Shown here one piece after another: positions 11,501-23,436 of a stretch of DNA of 64,000 nucleotides (the stretch's first letter is position 1; every line of letters begins with the position of its first letter). The stretch covers positions 305,572,740 through 305,636,739 of the forward strand of contig CM040120.1 in the NCBI GenBank assembly GCA_022559845.1, written 5' to 3'. The notes below the pieces were generated by a model. The model was given only the letters and a program-made list of their open reading frames with translations. It made no database searches and was not told where the DNA came from. This stretch comes from Amorphophallus konjac (taxonomy: Eukaryota > Streptophyta > Magnoliopsida > Alismatales > Araceae). The translations under genes were made by a program, and so were the position numbers.

Positions 11501-12420
11501 CCTTGTCCTCTTTTCTCCTCAGTCTTCACTGACTCGAGCTTCCTCAAGCTTGCTTCTAAGCTTAAGTCTTTTCTCCTCGGTCTTCACCAAGTTGAGCTTC
11601 CTCTTCATGCCCGATCGTGTGTAGCTTTTCCCTCCTCGGTCTTCACCAAGTCGAGCCTCCTCCTCAAGCGTAGTACCAAGTGTAGTTTTCACTCCTCAGC
11701 CTACATCGAATCAAGCTTATTCTTCAGGCTCGGTCCTAAGTCTAGTTCTTCTCCGCTTGTTCTTCATCGAGTAGAGCTTCCTTAGGCCTGATCCTGAGTA
11801 TAGTTTTCACTCCTTGGCCTGCTTTGAGTTGAGCTTCTTCCTCGGGCCCATTCCTAAGCTTAGTTTTTATTTTCCACGATCTTCACCCAGCCGAGCATCT
11901 ACCTCAAGCATGATCTTGAGCATACATTTCACTCCTTGGCCTGCTCCGAGTCGAGCTTTTTTCTCAGGCCTGGTCCTAATTGTAGCTTTCGCCTCTTCGA
12001 TCTTCACCGAGTTAAGCTTCCTCCTTAGGCTCAGTCTTGCACGTAATTTTTCACTCCTTGGTCTTCACTGAGATGATCATCCTCAGGCCCGGTCCTGAGC
12101 GTAGTTCTCCCCTCCTCGATCTTCACCGAGTCAAGTGTCTTCCTCAAGCCTGCTCCTGAGTGTCGTTCTCTTCTCGGTCTTCATCGAGTTGAGCTTCCTC
12201 AGGCTCGTTCCTAAGCTTAGTCTTTTCTCTCCTCGGCCCATTCCAAGTCGAGTCTCCTCACAACCTGTACTAAGCATAGTGTTTTTTTATCCTCGCTCTC
12301 GCCCTCTTTCAGGCTCCACATCGAGCGTGTCTCTTATATGCGGTCTCTCCCTCCGTTTGGGCTTCATACCGAGCATAACTCTTCTCCTCAGTCATACCCT
12401 CCGTCCGGACACCTTTTTTT
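11501..12420. repeat. minisatellite, about 60-bp unit, 13 or more copies
   Basis: Units share CTTCACCGAGT, GAGCTTCCTC, AGGCCCGGTCCTGAG and TAGTTTTCACTCCTCGG. The GAGCTT word recurs at about 11535, 11594, 11653, 11713, 11774, 11831, 11893, 11953, 12014, 12073, 12133, 12190 and 12249, a very regular 59-60 bp. Beyond 12300 the copies fade. It directly adjoins the unrelated 67-bp array. The open frames across it are a by-product of the 60-bp (multiple of three) period. Confidence 0.9.
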
Positions 12421-12712
12421 AAGCTCGCATCAGTAACGAACCTTATGCTCAAAAAACGTAATTCAAATCTGGCCAACCAGCGGCTCGGTACCCACTCATC
12501 TCTATTTCTCACAAAATCATGCGTACAAAGCATGCATGTACAAAATTTTCACCTAAGCCCACTATACTCAAAGAAAAAGAAATGTTTACATTGACAGCCA
12601 AAACTACAGATACAGTCTGCTCCCCTAATCAAAGGGACATGAAAATTCCCCCAACCAAACTTCAGGATGCTTCGCTTGGACTTCTCCTAGCACCATCCTC
12701 CAAATTAATGTT
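12421..12712. other. no recognisable feature
   Basis: Degenerate sequence after the minisatellite. No coding domain, RNA gene or repeat could be identified. Confidence 0.5.
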
Positions 12713-12950
12713 CTAGGATACCTTATTCGAAGCCTCCCTCAAATCCTCGTGGAACTCAGGTGACTCCATATTCTCGACGATATCCTTCCGGCACACCCGC
12801 TTATATTCACCTGCTACGTCCTTATTTGCCTCCTCTAGTTGGCACTCCAACCTCTTCACATTGCCCCGGTCTAGGAGCATCGTCTCCCGGAGCTTGTTAT
12901 GGTTGGCTTTCACTTCCTCAGCCTCAAGCCTCGCCTCCAGCGTACCTTCG
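12713..12950 (-). pseudogene. coiled-coil protein fragment, probably transposon-derived
   Basis: A minus-strand frame of about 80 codons, open to about 12950, is rich in Glu, Lys, Arg and Leu with heptad-like spacing (LEARLEAEEV, VKRLECQLEEANKDV). It ends in an acidic ESPEFHEDLREASNK segment. Similar coiled-coil tails ending in EF..D..EAS occur in plant retrotransposon-associated proteins of unknown function. Neither end can be fixed and no host gene surrounds it. I do not recognise a specific protein. Confidence 0.4.
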
Positions 12951-13309
12951 AGTTGCTGTCCACGATCTTCTTCATATAATTTAAATATTTTTATGTTTAT
13001 TTTTTAAGATTATAAGGCTTGCTACTAAGTCAAACATTTTTTTATCTGAAGTGAATAAGACAAAATGGCCAACATTATTAATTATTAAGTTCGAATCCAA
13101 TGGACATGCCCAAACTCGAGACGACGATCTTGTTGCGGTGGAGCCACTTTTACCATGAGTTTGAGTTGACGAACCCAACTCGAGCTATCATGGCATGTTC
13201 ATGGTACAAAAAGTTTTTCTCGCTAAATATTTATTAAGGGTCAAAGCCCAAATCTTCACCATCGATCCATATGTGAGAGGGTCATACTGTGGGAGAAGTG
13301 ATGACCTTA

Positions 13310-13310
<1 letters not shown>
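12951..13310. other. no recognisable feature
   Basis: Ordinary intergenic sequence. A 65-codon minus-strand frame here has no recognisable motif. Confidence 0.4.

Positions 13311-13376
<66 letters not shown>
13311..13376. repeat. (TA)33 microsatellite
   Basis: Sixty-six bases of uninterrupted TA dinucleotide, preceded by CCTTAG and followed by ACTAATGAG. It generates Ile-Tyr frames on both strands that are artefacts. Confidence 0.98.
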
Positions 13377-13377
<1 letters not shown>

Positions 13378-13610
13378 CTAATGAGAATGAGGTAATTATA
13401 CAAACTTTTAAGTACAGGTGGTGTCTGTTAGCTTTTCCTTAATTTCGTCATTGAGACGTGGCCAGAGAGATTAATCGAAATAAGAGCGTTGGATAAGTTT
13501 TGTTAACGTTGACTGAAACAGTTAATTTGATTGATGACCGAGATATGTGTATTAAGAACAATACGTCACGTAAAATTGAAGCAGATCAAGTTAGTAACCT
13601 GTGATAAGAT

Positions 13611-14390
13611 TCACCGCAGCGACTCCATCTGGTTCCCAGCGACAGAGTCCCCCACCAATGCCAGCTTCTTCCCGCGGAGGGTGCTGACGAACCTCCGCGG
13701 ATCGAAGCTGGGCAGCTCGCACCCGTCGGGCTCCCACCGCCACTGTGCGTTGTCCATGCCCACCTTCCGGCAGTTGATCAGGGATTCCGGCAACGTCCGG
13801 CGCCAAGTCCGGTTTGTATGGGCTGGGCCCCTTCTCCCCTTATATTCTCACCCCCTTGCCCACCGACAACTCACACGGCTCCACATCCACGTGATCCTCT
13901 GCACCTACATATATAACAGAAGGAGAAGAAGATCATCAGAAGGAGGAGGCGGCGGCGGTGACGACGACCTCAGGTTGAGAAGGCAACAACGAAGACAAAT
14001 ATGAGAGAATGCGAGGAGGAGGATTGGACAGACGTACGGGCCGGGTTGCTCCCTATAAATTAATTTCTTACCACTAGTACTAGTGCGGGAGTCATGGTTC
14101 GGAGTGGGAAGGCTTCCCCCGATGGCGTCGGCCAACGGAATGGTGCCGAAAGGGTTGGGTGAGTAAGAGATGCACAGGAGGAGGACGGAGGCGATGCCGA
14201 GCGCCCACAGCAGCAAGGAGAACCACACCTTACTCGCCCCACCGGTACTACTACTACTTCCATATGATCTGTAGTCCCTCCGATGTTGGTGAAAATAGGA
14301 GGTGAGATGCTGCTGCTGCAGGACATCAGGGGAAGGCGCAATAGCAGAATGAAACCCCATTATTGTTTGGAGATGGTAATGACGACCCAA
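13611..14390 (-). pseudogene. TBL (trichome birefringence-like) O-acetyltransferase gene, N-terminal fragment
   Basis: TBL proteins are Golgi type II membrane enzymes that acetylate cell-wall polysaccharides. Exon 1 (14390 to 14072, minus) encodes a His/Gln/Ser-rich start, a membrane anchor (WFSLLLWALGIASVLLLC, about residues 56-73) and a Ser-rich stem. It ends at a GTAAG donor. Exon 2, from an acceptor near 13899, encodes PCELSVGKGV, then TLPESLINCRK, QWRWEPDGCELP and the catalytic GDS block (LALVGDSVAGNQMESL). A TAA near 13840 and a frame change before TLPESL break it. The sequence stops just after GDS, and the C-terminal DxxH half is absent from the neighbouring DNA. The family call is firm; function is excluded in this copy. 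Alternative ATG at 14360. Confidence 0.82.
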
Positions 14391-15616
14391 TTAATTGAGA
14401 AGAAGAGGGCCAGGGATCAGGAGGAAGAAGAAGAAAGTACTGAAAGGAACGGGTGGCCGCGCGCCTCAGCGAGATCCCATGACGTACGTACGCACGGTTT
14501 GCAGAAGGAGAAGAATAATAAGAATTTTTTTTTTCTTAATTGCCCCCTGGGACGGGACTCTGCACCGGGTGGACGGGCGTGATGAGCCGGTTGCGTGGCG
14601 AAGACGGCGGTCGACGCTGCTTCCCATTTTTTAAAAGATAATAATACTACGGATCACGATCCCTCGCGCTCTTTTTATTTATTTATTTTTGGGATCTGGC
14701 GCCTACTTCGTGTGAGTGGGATTGTGACGCTATCTGGACGGAGGGGAAAAAGAGAAAAAAAAATAATGGTAGGTAGGTCGCCTAATTTTGTGGGATCCCA
14801 GCAGACAATCTCGTCATGTAATCCGGAGGAGGTGGTGTTGGACCGGACAATCTCTCTCCACAGGTAAAAGTAGACGGATTTTGACGCACAGGTCTCCCCC
14901 TAATTGTTAACTTATATATGCATCTCTTTTGACATTTGACACTGTTTAAAGTGTCCGAGTTCGGGGTGACGGATTGGACATGCGGAGGAGGGAGAAGACA
15001 AGACTCGTTGTCCATTTTTCTTAAACTATGTTCTCATCTTTCTAGACCAATAGTACATGGTCACCATTTTGGGAAACGATTTTCACTTTTTAAGTCCCTA
15101 AAAATTTATTTAATTTTGTATGAACCTTATAAACCCTCATAACCCATCTATTTGTTGAAGAGTCCCTCAAACCTTTTAACTCTTACCATACAATCCATGT
15201 TATCAAGAGACATTGAAAAAAGAAAATAAACCGTTAACAAAACAAAAATAACATTCTACGTGGAATAATCTCTCTCTCTCTCTGTCTACGTATCTGTAGA
15301 GACAGAAATCTGATTTCTATGTCACGTATCCCACTTCTCTATTTGTTTGTTGTGAAAGTCGTCCGACATCCGTGGAAGCCTGCAAACACCAGAAGCAAAG
15401 GACGTAAGAAGGAGCATTGGACGTTACTCCAGGGGATAACCCTCCGATGCTTAAGTCAGCAACGATTTGAGAAAGGAACAGGACGTTGGTGGGAGAGATA
15501 CGACAACTTCCGTACTAACGTGGCTAGTAGCGGGCGCTGCCGAATTGGTGATGGAGACCGTGGGAGGTTGTGAACTGTCGCTAGCAAGGACCTGCAGAGG
15601 GGCACGACGAGCAGGG
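14391..15616. other. intergenic, former TBL upstream region and LINE target
   Basis: No gene. It includes the likely upstream region of the TBL fragment (14.4-14.9 kb), a short (CT)n tract near 15270 and a dispersed repeat at 15085-15195 that recurs in inverted orientation near 54000-54110. The LINE junction lies near 15617. Confidence 0.5.
15085..15195 (+). repeat. dispersed AT-rich repeat, copy 1
   Basis: TTTTTAAGTCCCTAAAAA, TAATTTTGTATGAACCTTA and CATCTATTTGTTGAAGAGT resemble, in order, the reverse complement of 54000-54110. No terminal repeats or duplications could be assigned. Possibly an old MITE or short retroelement remnant. Confidence 0.4.
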
Positions 15617-18358
15617 CAAGTCGGTGGGGACTTCAATAGCATCCTCCAACCCACTGAGAAACGAGGGGGGAGGCGGGCATTCTCCCTATCTATGTCAGAT
15701 TTCCAGGCCTGCGTGGCTGTAGCAGGGCTTGAGGATGCTGGCTTTCTTGGTGGCTCGTTTACATGGTACAACGGACAACGGGCCAATGGGATTTGGGCAA
15801 GACTAGACCGAGTGCTTTTCAATGGGGAATGGTCCATCTCCTGCCCAGCCATCTCTGTCCGGCACCTGTCACGTGCTTGTAGTGACCATCGGCCATTGCT
15901 TCTGTCACTGCCCCACCTTCCCACCAGGCGGCCTTCCAGGTTCTGCTTCCAACAGATGTGGAAGACCCACCCTCTCTTCCTTACTCACTCCAGGGAAGCT
16001 TGGGCTAATGCTCCATCATCTTCACTTCCCCTGGTCTCCATGGCAATGAAGCTCAAATATATGAAGGAATTTTATAGGCATTGGAACCACCACACATTCC
16101 GCAATGTATTTGCCAATGTGAAGGAGGCTGAAGCTATTTTCTCTTTGGCGCAAGAAGGTTTGATAGCCAACCATCTGATGACAACCACCAGGCCTTCTTA
16201 GCAGCTAAAGAAAAATTGGACCATACTCACTCTCAGGAAGAGATATTTTGGCAGCAGAAATCAAGAATCAAATTGCTTACTGAAGGGGACAGGAACACCA
16301 AGTTCTTTCATTCCTATGCACAATCTTATCGCAACCGAGCCACTATCTCTGAGCTTCGGGGTGAAGATGGCACCACTGTCAGCCAAGAAAACGCCATCGG
16401 GGACCTGCTGGTTGGCCATTTCTCTACAGCGTTCACCTCCTCCCCGCACCACCCCACCCTGAGATTCTCACTGCCATTCCCCTCATCCTCCAGGAGCAGG
16501 ACAATACTATGCTGAGTGTCGTTCCCCCTTCTGAGGAGATTGAAGCAGCGGTCTTCAGCAAGTCTTCTAACAGTGCCCCAGGCCCTGACGGTTTCACTGG
16601 TCACTTCTTTAAAAGCTGCTGGTACTTCTTAGCCCATGATGTCGTGGCAGCGGTCCAAGCATATTTCTGTGGACATCTGCTTCCTCGCAGCTATACTTCA
16701 ACGCTGATCGCCCTCATTCCCAAGGTGGATATCCGAAAGACGTGTTGATTTTTGCCTTATTAGCCTATGCAATTTCATGTACAAGATCATCTCACGTGTT
16801 CTCTTGGACCGCATAGCACGTGTCCTTCCTTGCTTAATCTCCGAGGAGCAAGGGGCTTTCGTCAAGGGAAGACAAATCATTGAAAATATATCCCTTTCCA
16901 GGGAGATGGTTCAACACATTGGCAATCCATGCAGACGCAGAAATGTAATACTCAAACTTAATATGGCCAAAGCCTACGACCGTATGGAATGGAGTTTCAT
17001 CTTTGAAGTTCTCCGAAAGTTCAGCTTCGGCTTACCCATCATCTCTCTTATTGAACCACTGCTCACTAACTGCTGGTTTTCTGTCCTTCTCAACGGACAA
17101 TCCCATGGTTTCTTCAAGTCCTCCAGAGGGCTACGACAAGGCGACCCTATAGCCCCCGCCCTCTTCATTTTGGCAGAAGAAGCCTTGAGTCGAGGTCTTT
17201 CCAACCTATTCACTCGCGGCCGTGGAGGACTCTACCAGACTCTCAGGAGGTGCCCCACCATTTCTCATCTGCTCTTTGCCGACGACACACTCATCTTCTC
17301 CAATGGTTCTATGCGCCACTTGTGGGAACTTATGAAATTCCTCAAGATTTATGAGGTTGCCTCTGGTTGGCTTATCAACATCTCCAAAAGCTCGTTTGTT
17401 GTAGCACGGGGTGCGCCGGCATCTCTGGCTATCTCCATAGCTCAGATTATAGGCTTTAAGAAGGCCAACCTACCATTCACATACCTGGGCATCCCCCTCT
17501 ACTTTGGCCACCTGAAGCAGATGCACTTATTCTACATTCTATCCAAGACTGCGGCCAAGCTACAATCATGGAAGGCGACATTTCTGTCTGTGGGAGGCCG
17601 GCTCACTCTCATTCGGCATGTTCTCATAGTCGTGCCCATCTACACCTTATCGTGTGCAGCCATTCCAGCTTCTATATTCAAAGGTTTCCACAAGCTGCTA
17701 GCTAACTTCTTTTGGGGCTCCTATGAGGGGTCTCCAAAGAAACACTGGAAGTCTTGGGATGAAATTGTGTGCCCCATTGATTGCGGCGGTCTAGGCGTCT
17801 TGCATCTCCCCACAATGCAAATAGCTCTCAGGATGAAAATGATGTGGAAGGCCATTACCTCAAGATCCTTGTGGGCTGACTTCTTCCGGGCGAAGCATCT
17901 ACACCACAACCATTACTCCTCTGCGACATTCTCCCTAGCTCTCTCAGCAGACAAGCATTTATGGCGGTTGGCAGCCGGCATTATTCATGCCAATCACCGG
18001 GTCTTCGCCTCCAAGGACAGCTCGCGAGTATCCTTCTAGCTGGATGTCACGGTCGGGAATACCCCCCTCAGAGACTTCCTGGCCCCTCACATCTGGTCCG
18101 CCATGCCTGACAAGCAATGCTCTGTTCAGGCAGCCCTCAATGGCAGCGCGCAGGGTAGAATAGCGATTGCCAACCAGTTCTGCCCACCCGGGCTGCTACA
18201 CCTGGCATACGGCTCCTCCACATCCGCACACCAGTTGTGCTGGACCCCAAATTCAAATGGCTTATTCTCCTCTCAATCAGTCCGCAGATTATTGTCCCCA
18301 AGATCATCCTTGCCATGGGCCCTACTATGGCATCATCACCTGCCCATCAAGTGGTCTG
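15617..18358 (+). pseudogene. L1-type LINE, 5' portion (endonuclease end, RT), 5'-truncated
   Basis: A non-LTR retrotransposon. The sequence enters at GGDFNSIL, the late part of the APE endonuclease, and passes SDHRPLLL. It continues into RT: NSAPGPDGF (16580), KGRQIIENI, KLNMAKAYDRMEW, RGLRQGDPIAP, and catalytic FADDT near 17275-17290. It then enters the zinc-finger RVT region. Frames change near 16200 and 16505, and stops fall near 16746 and 18037. At 18358 the frame is cut by the Sirevirus-like LTR and resumes at 51456. The word GAGCAGGG at 15609-15616 recurs at 52626-52633 after an A-rich tail, so it may be the target duplication; eight bases is short. Confidence 0.88.
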
Positions 18359-18723
18359 TGTTGGGGTACAAGGCACGGATTCAGGGGGGGTGAATGAATC
18401 TCCGATTAAAAACTATTGCGGAATAAAACTTTTGCCTTGATTCAATGTAGCCTCAAGGGACGACTAAGCTTTCTCACTCAGAAATCTGACAGCTTAGCTC
18501 TCAAAAGAGCTTACCACGATAAACACTAAGAAGCAAATTCTTCTGCTAAATGTTCTGTCATACACTTATCAGTTAAAACGAATCCAAGCATAAATCACAT
18601 ATACAGATATGGAGTGCCCAAGCAACCTAAGAAGTCGGGAAAGAAGATATAGAATATGTACTCACAGCAAATCACAATGCACCAGGATTTTTAGGTGGTT
18701 CGATCTACAGACCTACGTCCACC

Positions 18724-19065
18724 CCACACTCTAACCAGAGTGTGGCTTACTGCTGCCAAACAGCTTGAAACCGCTGGGCGTCACAGCTTGCCTACAAACG
18801 CTGCCTAATAGCTTGAACTAGAGGAACACACTCCTCTCTTCTTCCAACCCAGAAGGAACCACTAGTGACACCCAGTCAATAGCAACTAGAGACCCAAGTC
18901 TCTCTTCCTCCAAACCAGAGGGAAACCACAAGCGACACCCAGTCACTTGCTAACCGGAGGACCAATCCTCCCTTCCTCCAACTCGGAGGGAACCTAGCGA
19001 CACCCAATCACTAGCAACCAGAGACCCAAGTCTCTCTTCTCCTGAGTCCACAGGAGGAACCCGAA
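18724..19065 (-). repeat. hairpin cluster in U5 of Sirevirus-like 3' LTR
   Basis: Begins with a perfect 9-bp stem CCACACTCT/AGAGTGTGG with loop AACC (18724-18745). About four 66-bp units follow, marked by GACACCCAGTCA. They carry stems AGAGGA/TCCTCT (18820-18837), AGAGAC/GTCTCT (18888-18903), GGAGGA/TCCTCC (18956-18971) and AGAGAC/GTCTCT again. A final CTCCTG/CAGGAG stem closes the run. Three of these stems share the loop CCAA. Stem sequence changes from unit to unit while pairing is kept. Confidence 0.75.
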
Positions 19066-19825
19066 CTCAATCTGAGTATCGGAAGAACACAGTAAAATCA
19101 GAAAATGAACAAAGGAGAATGCAAATGAAGGAAAGAAAAATGTAGCTCCAACTGGAGCAGGACTGTTCAGGATTTGATCCTGGAACAATGACTACAGATC
19201 TTCACATTAAGAACCGGTTGCTTCGATCTCGACCTCTCTTCTTAGCTCTCTCTCATTCTCTCTTCACTTCTCAGCTCTCTCGCTCTTTCTTCACTTCCTT
19301 TTTCTTCTTCTGCTACTGGCTCTCGTACACTTCTCTCTGGCTGCTCTATACTTACCTCTCTATTTTCTTTCTTTTTCTATCTCTTCACTGCACCTCTCTC
19401 TCTATTTTTCCTCGATCTCACGAACTCTTCTTTTCTTCTACTCTGCTGGCTCTCGTACTCCTCTCTCTAGCTGCACTCAGATGTCTTCTATTCAGCGTTA
19501 CTCCCTTTATGTAGAAGAAAGGTCTTATATAAGGCTTCAGTCTGGGACCCACTAGCTCACATCCTAGGCGTGTGGAGAGAACGTTCCCGCCAGGAAGATT
19601 CAGGAATCATTCAGCCACGTGTCAGAATCTCCATCGTTTAGCTATCCACGTGGTAGCTTCTTAGAATAATGATCAGCCTTGGATCAAGTGCCCGTTGTTT
19701 GTTCTGCTTATATCACGTGCTCCTGTTCTTCTTATCCTCGTAAGTAAGGTACTCAGGTGCACATAAGATGCTCGAACCAAGGTTTTCCTCAATTGATCAC
19801 ATGGGTGCTTAAGTTCCATATGGAT

Positions 19826-20265
19826 GCACCGACATAGTTTGCTGTCTTGAGGAGAGTTTTCATCGAGTTGCTTCACACGTTGCACCGAGCTTGTTCTCTC
19901 GAAACCAGACATAGCACCGACCGGGTCGTGCTGGCGAAGACATTGCACCGACTTGCTAGAGCAGTCGTGCTGACAAAAACATTGCTTTGACTTGCTCGTG
20001 CTGAAAAGGGATGCTTCAACTTTGAAGTTCATTCATATGAAAATCTTAGCTTGCACTGACTTGAATGCACGAAGTGCACCTTGCACCGAGTTCAAGCTTG
20101 CACATTGCTAGGAATGCACCAACTCTAAACACCGCAGCTCAGTCTTGCACCGACCTAGTTAGCGTGCAATACAAATGTTACATCGACAGCAAGTCAGGAC
20201 ATGTATCAACTCACAATATGCATCATGCAACCATGCATTGACTCAATATGATCTAAACATAGACA
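19826..20265 (-). repeat. TGCACCGACT motif cluster in U3 (first part)
   Basis: Repeated, irregularly spaced TGCACCGA(C/G)(T) words, for example near 19834, 19879, 19946, 20082 and 20152. The cluster continues at 23437-24000 after the solo LTR. Dense repeated motifs in U3 are a known feature of Sireviruses, and regulatory binding is the usual inference. Confidence 0.7.
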
Positions 20266-20270
20266 TGCAT

Positions 20271-23200
20271 TGTAACGACCCGAGAATCTGATTATCGGGA
20301 GAGACCCGATAACCCGAGACTCGAACCGCCGCCCACGAGCCGGGAGGGCTCGGAAGGGCTAAAAAGAGTGTGGAGGCACAAAGAAATAGGAAATAAAGCA
20401 GGATAATTAACAGAAATAAATAAACAACTACAGCTACAACAGAGTCCAGTCCAACAGAAAGTACAGTCTAAAGCAGTAAAAACGTACCACATGCCGAGTG
20501 AACACTCGGCCCGATGAGCTGGCAACTGAGAACCTCCGAACAGCACCCTCGAACCTTGAGGAAGAACCGCCACACCTGAAAAGCAGGGATTAAGTCTCCA
20601 AAATAGAGACTCAACAGGGATCCCGCGGAACCCCAACCGGAAACACGACGGTAGTGGAAAGGAAGGCTACAAGAGTAACAGTAACAGCAGGAAGAGTAAA
20701 CCAGGTGGCTGGTCAAAATCCGGCACTACAACTACTCCTACTATACCGGTCAAGCAGAAGGAGAAGTCCCGATCTCACAGTCGGGAACCGGAGCACACTA
20801 GCACCACTTACCGAAGCAAAAACCCACGGTAACCATGCCGTAGAGGCCTGTCTCCCAGAACACGGCCAACCTGGACACGCTGTCCAAAGTGAAACCCTGA
20901 CACCTGGTCACGGGTACCGTTCGACAAGACGCAACCTCGGTAAAGCCACTAACACTAGTCTCACGGCGCGACGGCCAACACCCGCGCCACGGCGAAACCA
21001 TCGAAAACTCAATGGTCGGCACGACCGAAAACCCGAAGGTCAAAGTCACGGAAACTGACAGTCTGATACTCCCGACTCGACAGGAGTACCTCCCACTAGA
21101 AGAACGACTGGAAGTGTCCCCTGATGTCTTACACCGTGTCACAAGTGTCCGGCTACAACGCCCCGGGCGTGAGACTCAGACATGCAACAAGTACCGCAAC
21201 AAGGACTAGCTGGGGTCACGCTTGTTAGCGCGTGTCCTAAGCCCCCAACCACGTGTGCACACACAGACCATCTGCTCTAGGTCGGGTCCTCTAGCTGGTT
21301 TCCCCCCCCCCCCACCGGACTCTGGTGGCAAAGGCAAGGGGCCCTACGGTAACCAGCCTAAAAATCGCCTCTCACCGGGTCTCGCTCTCCACCACTCCCA
21401 GGTGGGTCCGCACAGCGTGCGCAGAAAGCTACGACTAGTGGAGGGTCACTGAGAGAGTAGACGCTCAAGTCAATGGAAAATAACATCCGAACCTGATGAA
21501 GTACAGGGGCCATCCCACATACCAGCACCGTCGCACGGTGACCACAGTCGGAGAAGAAACGGGACCCACAGTCCACGGGCCGCACGCCCGGCCACGCAGA
21601 AACGTGAAAACATGGTTCCCAAGGTAGCTCACAGGCCGCCAAACCAAATCCCACTCTTAGGGAAAGGCGGGAACCCTCCAGCCCCAGGCTGGGCAACTGG
21701 ACTCGCAGTCCAAGGCAATACGCGTGGCCTACGCGGAAAGCACAGAAACGTGATTCCCAGGGCAACGCACAATCTGCCACGCCGATAACTGGACTCACAG
21801 TTCAAGGCCAAACACATGGCCCACTCGGGAATCATCTTCCAGGAAAGCTCACGGCATGCGGGGGAGACCCCACCGCACACACGCCGATACACGGTGACTC
21901 AATCAAGCGTAACACGGAAGCCCGGAACACATGGAGTCACCCGGACCCACCACACCTACGGGCACACTAGTCGAGGTAACATGGTCCTCCCGACACCCTC
22001 AAAACATGAACACAGAACTCTCGAGGTGTCTGGGATACTCACGAGACCGCAAGTCGACCACTGGGTCCCAACCGGGTCGACCAGGGACCTACACAATGCG
22101 AAACAATCGCAGCAAGCACAAAGAACCACTTCGGCGCAACACAGTGCCTGGCGGTCTACCTTGGGCCGTCACAAGTTGTAACGGTCCAAGCCTCGACCGT
22201 CACAGCACTCTAACGGTCCAACACAGGAGCGCCACACTAGAGGGGAAACAACGGCTGTGACGCACCCACCCTGGGGCGTCACAGTCTCTAACAGATAAAG
22301 CCTGGTGCGTTAGAAGACGGAACAACACAGGCTGTGACGCTCACCCCTCGGCGCGTCACAGCGTCTGACGGTCCTACCTGGGCGCGTCAGAAGAATGGGT
22401 TGCGTCAGCTCTGACGCTCCCATTCGGGCGCGTCACAGTCTCTGATGGTCCTACCTAGGTGCTTCAGAAGACTCGTGACCCCAATGGTTTGAAAACACGA
22501 GAAGGCACGTAGCGGTCGAACCCAGGCGCGTCACAGCGCCGTGGCGGTCTATCGAGGATCCATCACACCCACAAACCACCAAAAGGCTAACGGGCCCTGT
22601 GACGCACCCACCCTGGGGCGTCACAGGCTGTGACGGTCACTGGAAGGACCGTCACACCCGTCCGAGCGCGAAAAGGCGGGAAAACAGCCCAAAAATCTGA
22701 TCCACGCCCCGATCACCCCCGGGTGATGGGGAAACAAAGGGGAATCCATCCCCAAGCCCCTAGGCATGCATCTAAACCCATGGATCGGCCAAAAATGCCG
22801 TAAAACGAAAGATCCGGCCCACTCCCCAAAAATATGAATTTTCCCTGAAATGTGAAAATAAACCCGCTCGGCTCGCCATGGCCTACAAAACTCGCGGGAA
22901 AGGGAATGCACGAGCTGGGGGTCCATCTCCCTACCTCCACCAAAGAAACGACGCGCCGTGGACGCCGATCCATGAAGAAATCGTCGTGAAACCCTCGCCG
23001 GCTCACGAACGCGCCACCGAGCCTCGCCTCGCCTTCACCGCCTCGATCCTCACCTGTCCTCGCCCGCATCTTAGCCCACGCCGCCTCCTTCTCACCCCCG
23101 CCTTGCTCCGTCGGCCGCCGGAGAACAGAGGGGAGAAAGAGAGCGTGAGAGAAGAGAGAGGGAGGGAAGAGGGAAATGAGAGGGGAGATAGAAAAGGGTT

Positions 23201-23436
23201 AATATATATAGAAAAACCCAAAAATTGTAGAAATTCAAAAAATTATGAAAAATTACCTCCGTGATCCGCGGGAGGAACACAACGCAGTGGTACTGTCCCA
23301 GAGTCGAAGAACGCCACGGTTCGCCCTGCACAGAGTTTCGAAGGCACATCAGGGAAAAACACGTGTAAAGCACAAAATACACTCCAAGACCCACTAAAAT
23401 AATCTGAAAAATATCCAAAAAATCTGGGGCATTACA
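20271..23436 (-). mobile_element. solo Tekay-like gypsy LTR
   Basis: 3,166 bp from TGTAACGACCCGAG to GGGGCATTACA, closely related to the LTRs of gypsy B but longer. It sits inside the Sirevirus-like 3' LTR, whose uninterrupted sequence is seen at 50815-50835. Flanks TGCAT (20266-20270) and TGCAC (23437-23441) are a 5-bp duplication with one C-to-T change on the left. Minus-strand TATA near 23199-23213. No internal domain or PBS remains, so it arose by LTR-LTR recombination. Confidence 0.9.
22170..22660 (-). repeat. inverted-repeat cluster in the solo gypsy LTR
   Basis: Eight or more units of the form TGTGACGC...GCGTCACA or AACGGTC...GACCGTC. Two perfect 10-bp stems stand next to each other: CCTGTGACGC/GCGTCACAGG (22596-22605 with 22618-22627) and TGTGACGGTC/GACCGTCACA (22629-22638 with 22647-22656). 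The cluster begins about 560 bp downstream of the TATA box, in the predicted transcript. Confidence 0.8.

Noticed and set aside
11112..12420. Regular repeats with intervening variable sequence, CRISPR-like at first sight
   Set aside because: Whole 60-67 bp units repeat, with no constant repeat and unique spacer pattern, and the window is plant nuclear DNA. They are minisatellites.
11501..12422. Ser/Leu-rich proteins of 85-100 codons
   Set aside because: Products of the 60-bp periodic array, a multiple of three; composition only, no domain.
13188..13403. Ile-Tyr repeat proteins on both strands
   Set aside because: Translation of the (TA)33 tract.
13531..14004. 157-codon plus-strand frame
   Set aside because: Antisense to the TBL exons; the minus strand carries the recognisable TBL motifs.
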